From assembly GCF_032854445.1 (NCBI RefSeq), contig NC_088305.1:16125606-16189605 (forward strand): DNA of 64,000 nucleotides, given 5' to 3'. Position numbers and translations under genes: made by a program. Of the stretch, positions 60,801-64,000 are shown piece after piece. Position 1 is the first letter of the stretch; each line of letters opens with the position of its first letter. The notes under the pieces were generated by a model. The model was not told the origin of the DNA and did not search any database. It worked only from the letters and a program-made list of their open reading frames with translations. This DNA comes from Liolophura sinensis. Taxonomy: Eukaryota; Mollusca; Polyplacophora; Chitonida; Chitonidae.

Positions 60801-63200
60801 TAAAATCACTGAGGGGAAAATGATTAAACTGCGTTCAAAAATACAGAACTTGAAATCCTTCAAAAATCACTTAAAAGCCAATTTACTACAAACGTCATAT
60901 GCGCATACTATATAGTGCACGTACAACGTATTCATGACTAGGAAGAAAGTAAACTTTTTAATTACTTTGTTCACATCCCAATGAAAATCCCAATGTATAA
61001 AGACACCATTCAAACAGAAGTCTTGCCACAGTGATTGCTAGAAATACTGGTTTGAACCTCCACAAGGCTGCTTTAGCAGATATATTTTATTATTTAATTT
61101 TCTCCCTATGATAAAAGCACAATTAAGACTAATCTACAATCAACTCTCTAACAGCATAAAACAACAACCTGGTAACTCCCAACGTTACTGGGGTAGGGAT
61201 TATGTTTATTGCAGCTGTCATACACAGCATTATTTTGTGCCTACAAGTATTAATCTGTAAAGATGCAAGGTGCTAAAAGATAAAACATAGACAATCCTCA
61301 AGAAGAAGACAAACCAGTATAATAAAACAGACTGGAGAAGGGAAATAGATTTAAATATACATGCAAATAGTAGGTACCAAGGGTTTTCTTGCATAGGGAC
61401 TAAAAGTTTACAGACGATGCCGCCTACCAGTGGCCCATTGTGCATGGTCTCTGTTAGACTCCAACAATAAGCAAGCCCCACCCAAGATTGCTACTCTGCT
61501 GGCACAACAACCAGTGACATTAAAGGGCCTTCCCCAGCTTACTGCCGCAGCCATAAATAAAAACAAAGCTATTCTTAACGAAGCTCCTGTTCAGTCATGA
61601 TTCAGGAATAACCTTGTGTTGACCAGTCAACACTGACCAACTGGAGCTTTGAAGAAGACATTGTTTGATTGAAGTTAAGCTATTGATCTAGCCCAATCCT
61701 CTCTAGTCCAAAATTATAAGCAGATTAACGGTACAATCATACCCATATGCATATTTTATAGGGGAGTTCGAGTTTCAACTCTTTTGTCCTTGAAGGCAAA
61801 AACAGTCCTCATTCATCATGTGGCTTATGAAAAATGTTCTCAGCTGACATTACTTTACCTATTACTTGTCTCTCCGTGTTCCAGAGGCATAAATGACATC
61901 TCTTCCCTTTAGAGCTTGTCAACTTCACAAACATTCAATTCAAGCAATTTTCTCCACCATTTGTTTCCTCTAAATAACTTTTTGACAAAGTTTATCTTAG
62001 AGACCCATGTTATAGTACATGCGAGTCCACAATAGTTGTTTAACATTTTTGACAGGGCAAATGATACTAAAGGTCTTTTTTTTTTTACCTTTAGTGATTA
62101 AAGAGTATAAATTCCAAACTCCCCTATTGTTATTTAACGCCATCCTCAAGAATTTTTTACTCACATGATGGCATTGTCAGCTTTATGGGTGCAAGAGACA
62201 AGAGTGTCTGACATAAACCACTACCGCATGACAAGTACATGACGAACTGAACATGTCATGTGACATCCACATACGGGTGGAAGACAAGTGGCCCTCAAGG
62301 AACATCAGACTGTAGAAACTGCCTCATGAGATTCATTGAAAGCTAATAGTAATTATGGTCACTCAGGTAGTGTGAGCAAGGGAAAGAGGCCATCTGAAGG
62401 GTAACTAAAATTCACAATTTTCAACACAGACAAAAAAAAATCTTGAATTCTAATATATTTTTTTAGTCGAGAAGGTCTACGGGAAGATGGTTTGCAGTTC
62501 TAGGGATGGCATTCTTGTTGATCTTGAATTGATAGTGGGGTGCATTTTCAAATGTGCAGCAACATTCACGTGTCTTGGTTATTATGATACAATGGATGAA
62601 CTTCCATGCCATACAAGTTTCAGTTTGTGACCCCACACTGCTCATTCTTACTTCTTTGTGATTGAAAGTTTAGCCAAGCAGGTGCCTGGACCCTATTCTG
62701 ACGAAATTTTAACATTTGATAGAAGACATGGAAAATAGTAGAAAAATCTGAAATTATCAATTTGATTTCAAAATCTGCCTAAATCTGTGGCCAAGTGTAT
62801 GTCTCATGCAACCTGCGAATGGTTGTGTGTTTTTCCTGGGCACCGCCTGGTTTCCTCCCACCGTAATGCTGACCGCCATCAGGTAAGTGAAACACCAACC
62901 ATTTAAATAAACACTAAATGGTTCAGAGCACTGACCTTTCACCCACACCTGTGTTTATAATATTTTTTAGGACAAACCTGCAAGCGTCAAAAACAAACAC
63001 AACAGTGCAGAGTTAACTTTGAATACTATAAATATTCATCTGGTGAAAGATATGGTTCTCTCAAAGAAGGTAGAGCTCACTTGTACGTAGACTCCAGAAG
63101 CGTCTGTAACATGTCGTCTTCGACGTCGCCAGACTGCCTGCGCCTCTCAATCACACTGTAGAACATTTTCTTCACTTCTATATGAGCTTTGTCTCGTTTT
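54623..63200 (-). CDS. CYP51: Sterol 14-alpha-demethylase (CYP51), 3' part of gene
   Basis: Five exons join in phase on the minus strand (63,200-63,081, 59,753-59,624, 58,378-58,217, 57,128-57,020 and 54,864-54,623), all with GT-AG introns, covering roughly the C-terminal 250 residues. The translation closely follows animal CYP51A1. It includes the I-helix oxygen-activation motif [12 protein letters not shown], the K-helix ExxR (KETLRLR), VCVSP, the heme-binding loop [11 protein letters not shown] with the Cys ligand, and the C-terminal NPVIKYR. CYP51 is an ER-membrane P450 that removes the 14-alpha-methyl group of lanosterol-type sterols. Exons 5' of these, including the membrane anchor, are outside the window, apart from tandem copies of the next exon at 63.55-64.0 kb. 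Two opposite one-base shifts in the last two exons replace about 19 conserved residues. Confidence 0.95.
54865..57019. other. CYP51 last intron
   Basis: 2.2 kb. An A-rich tract lies just inside the acceptor (54,871-54,905), and otherwise the sequence is AT-rich with no recognised gene. The open frames at 55.4-55.9 kb show no conserved motif. Confidence 0.7.
57020..57128 (-). CDS. CYP51: CYP51 exon: beta region, with shifted 3' end
   Basis: 109 bp with acceptor gtgttcaaag and donor gtaagc. It encodes [20 protein letters not shown] and CLKSAWKD, all matching CYP51. The last 8 codons do not: the open frame reads AAVLTLT. Moved by one base, the same DNA reads VNPDR and continues correctly into the next exon. 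One base appears lost between TGGAAGGAT and GTTAACCC. Confidence 0.93.
57129..58216. other. CYP51 intron with SINE-like tail fragment
   Basis: The only recognisable element is at 57,200-57,260 (atttatttatttgactgatg, then catactcaagaatttttccg). It is a decayed minus-oriented 3' end of SINE-like family B. The open frames at 57,252-57,527 and 57,886-58,188 have no motif. Confidence 0.65.
58217..58378 (-). CDS. CYP51: CYP51 exon: J and K helices
   Basis: 162 bp, 54 full codons, with acceptor acttctgaag and donor gtgagg. It encodes [15 protein letters not shown], then [17 protein letters not shown] and CKTPQ. ETLR is the invariant ExxR that pairs with an Arg in the PERF region. Confidence 0.96.
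58379..59623. other. CYP51 intron containing a 49-bp minisatellite
   Basis: 1.2 kb intron between the J/K-helix exon and the I-helix exon. Apart from the minisatellite at 59,053-59,350 no gene or repeat is recognised. Confidence 0.7.
59053..59350. repeat. 49-bp minisatellite, six copies, in a CYP51 intron
   Basis: Units start at about 59,055, 59,104, 59,153, 59,202, 59,250 and 59,300. The unit is aagtactttagtatttgtat, then agatactgctatcctttc and ttgttaaactt. Copies 2 to 5 are nearly identical. The last is diverged. Confidence 0.95.
59624..59753 (-). CDS. CYP51: CYP51 exon: I-helix
   Basis: 130 bp with acceptor tttgcag and donor gtaaca. It encodes [16 protein letters not shown], then [15 protein letters not shown] and [10 protein letters not shown]. 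The AGQHTS motif is the P450 oxygen-binding groove. It ends on a codon boundary. Confidence 0.96.
59754..63080. other. Large CYP51 intron with SINE-like fragments
   Basis: 3.3 kb without recognised coding sequence. Family B fragments lie at 59,783-59,815 (minus), 62,130-62,175 (minus) and 62,800-62,905 (plus). The last includes tgcaacctgcgaatggttgt, ctcccaccgtaatgctgacc and the tail aaacaccaaccatttaaata. An A/T simple tract lies near 60,138-60,170. Confidence 0.65.
62800..62905 (+). mobile_element. SINE-like family B copy in CYP51 intron
   Basis: It matches the family B core in the order gcaacctgcgaatggttgtg, ttcctgggcaccgcctggtt, cctcccaccgtaatgctgac, and then the aagtgaaacacc 3' part with an A/T-rich tail. 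Compared with the 52.5-kb copy it lacks the actcaag block, so it is internally shortened. Confidence 0.7.
63081..63200 (-). CDS. CYP51: CYP51 exon: F-G region to start of I-helix segment
   Basis: 120 bp with acceptor cattgtacacag and donor gtgagc. It encodes [20 protein letters not shown], then [12 protein letters not shown]. It enters in phase 2 (completing an Arg codon) and leaves two bases of a Lys codon. Confidence 0.95.
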
Positions 63201-63535
63201 CTGTGTACAATGACAAAAAAACAATTTCTGTACCTGTAGAAAACACCCTTGTCACCTTGCGGCCACAAGCATTTGTATTTCAGAGCACAAACATGTATGA
63301 AATAAATCACACATTTTTATCGACAAACTGGGCATTGACAACTATAAATGATCAATACCATGGTCGCACAAATGATGATATCCTAGTCTCACATGTACGA
63401 CTGGATTTAATTCTTTGATCTCACAAACCAAAAATGTTAACTTTAAGATTTATGCAAACATTTCATTCTTTATTATTTGATTTTTTCAAATTTTTCCCAA
63501 TTTCATCTCTTTGACATACAAAGCGAGAGCCTGTA
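63201..63535. other. CYP51 intron upstream of the tandem exon array
   Basis: AT-rich intron sequence. No further exon or repeat is recognised between the exon at 63,081-63,200 and the first array unit. Confidence 0.6.
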
Positions 63536-64000
63536 TCCATCCCTGGTAGTAACCAAGCCAGGTGAGTGAATCACCTCATCCAGATCATGTGGTGATAAAT
63601 GAGGGCCTGGGTATTATCATATCAGATACCTGAAGGTGGGGAGAGGAAGCCATCCAGGTAGTAACCAAGCAAGGTGAGTGAATCCCTCATCCAGATCATG
63701 TGGTGATAAATGAGGGCCTGGGTATTATCATATCAGATACCTGAAGGTGGGGAGAGGAAGCCATCCAGGTAGTAACCAAGCAAGGTGAGTGAATCCCTCA
63801 TCCAGATCATGTGGTGATAAATGAGGGCCTGGGTATTATCATGTCAGATACCTGAAGGTGGGGAGAGGAAGCCATCCAGGTACTAACCAAGCCAGGTGAG
63901 TGAATCCCCCATCTGGGCCATGCAGTGATCAATGGGTGACCAGTGTATTATCATATCAAATACCTGAAGGTGGGGAGAGGAAGCCATCCAAGTAGTAACC
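63536..64000 (-). repeat. CYP51: 111-bp tandem array made of a CYP51 exon end plus its splice donor
   Basis: Units of 111-112 bp repeat at 63,549, 63,661, 63,772, 63,883 and 63,995 (position of the (g/c)taacc landmark). They run off the right edge. On the minus strand each full unit encodes [18 protein letters not shown] plus two bases of an Arg codon, then the donor gtatct or gtattt. This matches the animal CYP51 segment immediately before the next exon found at 63,200, which begins by completing that Arg codon. Donors lie after 63,630, 63,741, 63,852 and 63,964. The leftmost unit is truncated (WLLPG, then diverged) and carries an extra base. Only one copy can be the working exon; the others are decoys or alternatives. 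Confidence 0.9.

Overview
This window is animal nuclear DNA: intron-containing genes, a non-LTR retrotransposon, a Gypsy-type LTR retrotransposon, tRNA-derived SINE-like repeats and a very large satellite array. The type of short interspersed repeats (a 3' end reading like 'acgacgttaaaccgaaaa...cactcactcact', and a second family containing 'ggttgctgacaggccttcccac') and the animal-type CYP51 gene suggest a lophotrochozoan invertebrate, most likely a mollusc. That is inference and no species can be named.

Bases 1 to about 34,245 are one satellite domain that begins before the window. From 1 to about 27,240 it is a head-to-tail array of about 49 monomers with a mean period of 549 bp. Higher-order duplications are visible, notably a 5,493-bp (10-monomer) block repeated in tandem at about 8.51-14.00 and 14.00-19.50 kb. 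From about 27,240 to 34,245 lies the diverged edge of the same satellite. Here 510-555 bp monomers are mixed with runs of a 213-218 bp internally deleted derivative. Most edge monomers carry TGACGTCA and TGAGTCA palindromes that the homogenised array has lost.

From about 34.4 to 37.3 kb is a decayed L1-like LINE on the minus strand, interrupted by a short SINE-like insertion. From 37.3 to 41.6 kb are dispersed repeat fragments and one tRNA-derived SINE.

A complete five-exon gene on the plus strand (41,708-45,002) encodes a 406-residue BTB/POZ-BACK protein. A young Gypsy/Ty3 element on the minus strand (46,584-51,654) has 168-bp LTRs differing at two positions, a 5-bp target duplication, a PBS and a PPT. 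Its pol gene is broken. Next come a 25-29 bp minisatellite (52.2-53.4 kb) into which a 176-bp SINE-like element has inserted with a 13-bp target duplication, and a 20-bp minisatellite (54.3-54.5 kb).

From 54,623 to the right edge is the 3' part of a CYP51 (sterol 14-alpha-demethylase) gene on the minus strand. Five exons are certain. The next exon upstream is present as a tandem array of about 111-bp units, each carrying the exon's 3' end and its splice donor; the remaining 5' exons lie beyond the window. The last two CYP51 exons contain two opposite one-base shifts that cancel, so the frame stays open but about 19 conserved residues, including the PERF-type 'NPDR' arginine, are replaced. The exon array and the compensated frameshift are the two most unusual findings, followed by the two-subfamily satellite structure.
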